Positions 63,406-64,000 of a stretch of 64,000 bases of DNA are shown here, one piece after another. The notes beneath the pieces were generated by a model that was not told the DNA's origin, did no database searches, and worked only from the letters and a program-made list of their open reading frames with translations. The translations under genes and the position numbers were made by a program. Position 1 is the stretch's first letter. Each line of letters opens with the position of its first letter. This stretch comes from Ypsolopha sequella. Its lineage: Eukaryota; Arthropoda; Insecta; Lepidoptera; Ypsolophidae. Where the stretch lies: the NCBI GenBank assembly GCA_934047225.1, contig OW203984.1, positions 8,937,201 through 9,001,200 on the forward strand. The letters are read 5' to 3'.

Positions 63406-64000
63406 AGAATGTGTATCGATTTTCTCTATTAAAAACCTAAAGTTTGTATTCCTTATATTTTGTATTCTTTATTGGACAAGGTTTTAGTCATTTAACTTTA
63501 TATCGCATGGTATTTATCACACAATAAATAAAAGTCAAATGATTGATATCGCTTGTGAAAAATAATGCCTGAATAGCCACCCTGATCTATTCCTCCTTCC
63601 TTATTGTAAATATATCTATCGAACTACGATCCATCTTTTAATTTGCTCCCGCTAGCTAGCCCGGTTACAAAGTAAGGAATTGTTCATCATTAACCCATGG
63701 GCTTTGTTCATAAAAAATATAACATGGGAATCAATTGTTTAGATCCTTGAACGAATATAAAATAACGAATATATAATATAATAAGCATTAGAAGGCAGCA
63801 CTATGGCAACGATTTTTGGAGAAAAAACATATTGATATCGTTTATTTTTAAACTCTTGTTAAGTTTTACTATGCGGGGGAACTTTTTTCCAATATTTCGT
63901 TGATTGTACCTTATAAAGGCACTTGAAGTAAAGGGAATCCGATGTTAAAATAATTTTTCTCTGTTATTTGCGGAGAAAACTGGAAACTCAATTCGAGAGG
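63406..64000. other. AT-rich stretch to window end, nothing recognised
   Basis: No domain-bearing frame. A GCTAGCTAGC dyad lies at 63651. Confidence 0.3.

Noticed and set aside
1..64000. CRISPR arrays, bacterial operons, rRNA genes
   Set aside because: No regularly spaced repeats, no ribosome-binding-site-led gene strings and no rRNA-like sequence were seen; composition and elements are those of an insect nuclear genome.

Overview
The window looks like a stretch of an AT-rich insect nuclear genome, most likely a moth or butterfly. It shows no bacterial, organellar or CRISPR features and no long intact gene. The longest open frame is 144 codons, and it belongs to a decayed mariner transposase. 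The lepidopteran reading rests on dispersed repeats whose style I know from that order: elements beginning or ending with GCGACTTCGTCYGCG or GCGACCCGCCCCGGCTTTGCACGGG, elements bounded by GGGTTCCGTAGTACC and GACTCGCACTTGGCC, retroposon tails made of ATTT or ATT repeats, and many hairpin MITEs. The order is an inference from remembered repeat style, not a database match.

Layout. 1-3858 is a large, nested palindromic mobile element with arms of about 610 bp. It carries decayed copies of an uncharacterised metazoan ORF family (GCDTVSSF...LPPTEAALCQH), and a TTAA-flanked MITE sits in its right arm. 4-9 kb is mostly anonymous AT-rich DNA with a TG-rich repeat, a GC-rich islet and a 113-bp tandem duplication. 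9-13 kb holds hairpin MITEs, two opposed copies of a retroposon with separate target-site duplications, and a LINE 3' end. 13-17.3 kb has a unique, possibly conserved stretch, a rearranged retroposon copy and two abutting hairpin MITEs. 17.7-24.5 kb has more MITEs, a tRNA-derived SINE, a long GGTTCCG-type element and a nested repeat. 28-31 kb holds a retroposon with an 11-bp duplication, a LINE 3' end and, directly next to it, a full-length but inactivated mariner (29542-30850, TA duplications, 31-bp inverted termini, DD34D motif, frameshifts). 31-36 kb has a possible regulatory stretch, a SINE interrupted by a MITE and a candidate THAP zinc-finger first exon (35088-35191). 39.3-41.0 kb is another large inverted-repeat element. 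42-54 kb is a mosaic of hairpin MITEs and SINE fragments. 55-64 kb holds a candidate 57-bp exon (55094-55150), a second candidate THAP first exon (59071-59150), a foldback SINE and a possible reverse-transcriptase remnant.

Genes. The only host-gene-like signals are short: two THAP-type N-terminal exons on the plus strand, each ending at a consensus-like splice donor, and one 57-bp open exon candidate. Either THAP exon could instead be a transposon or domesticated-transposon exon. Most of the window is best read as intergenic or large-intron DNA built from layered transposon insertions. The mutual interruptions let some insertion orders be read directly.
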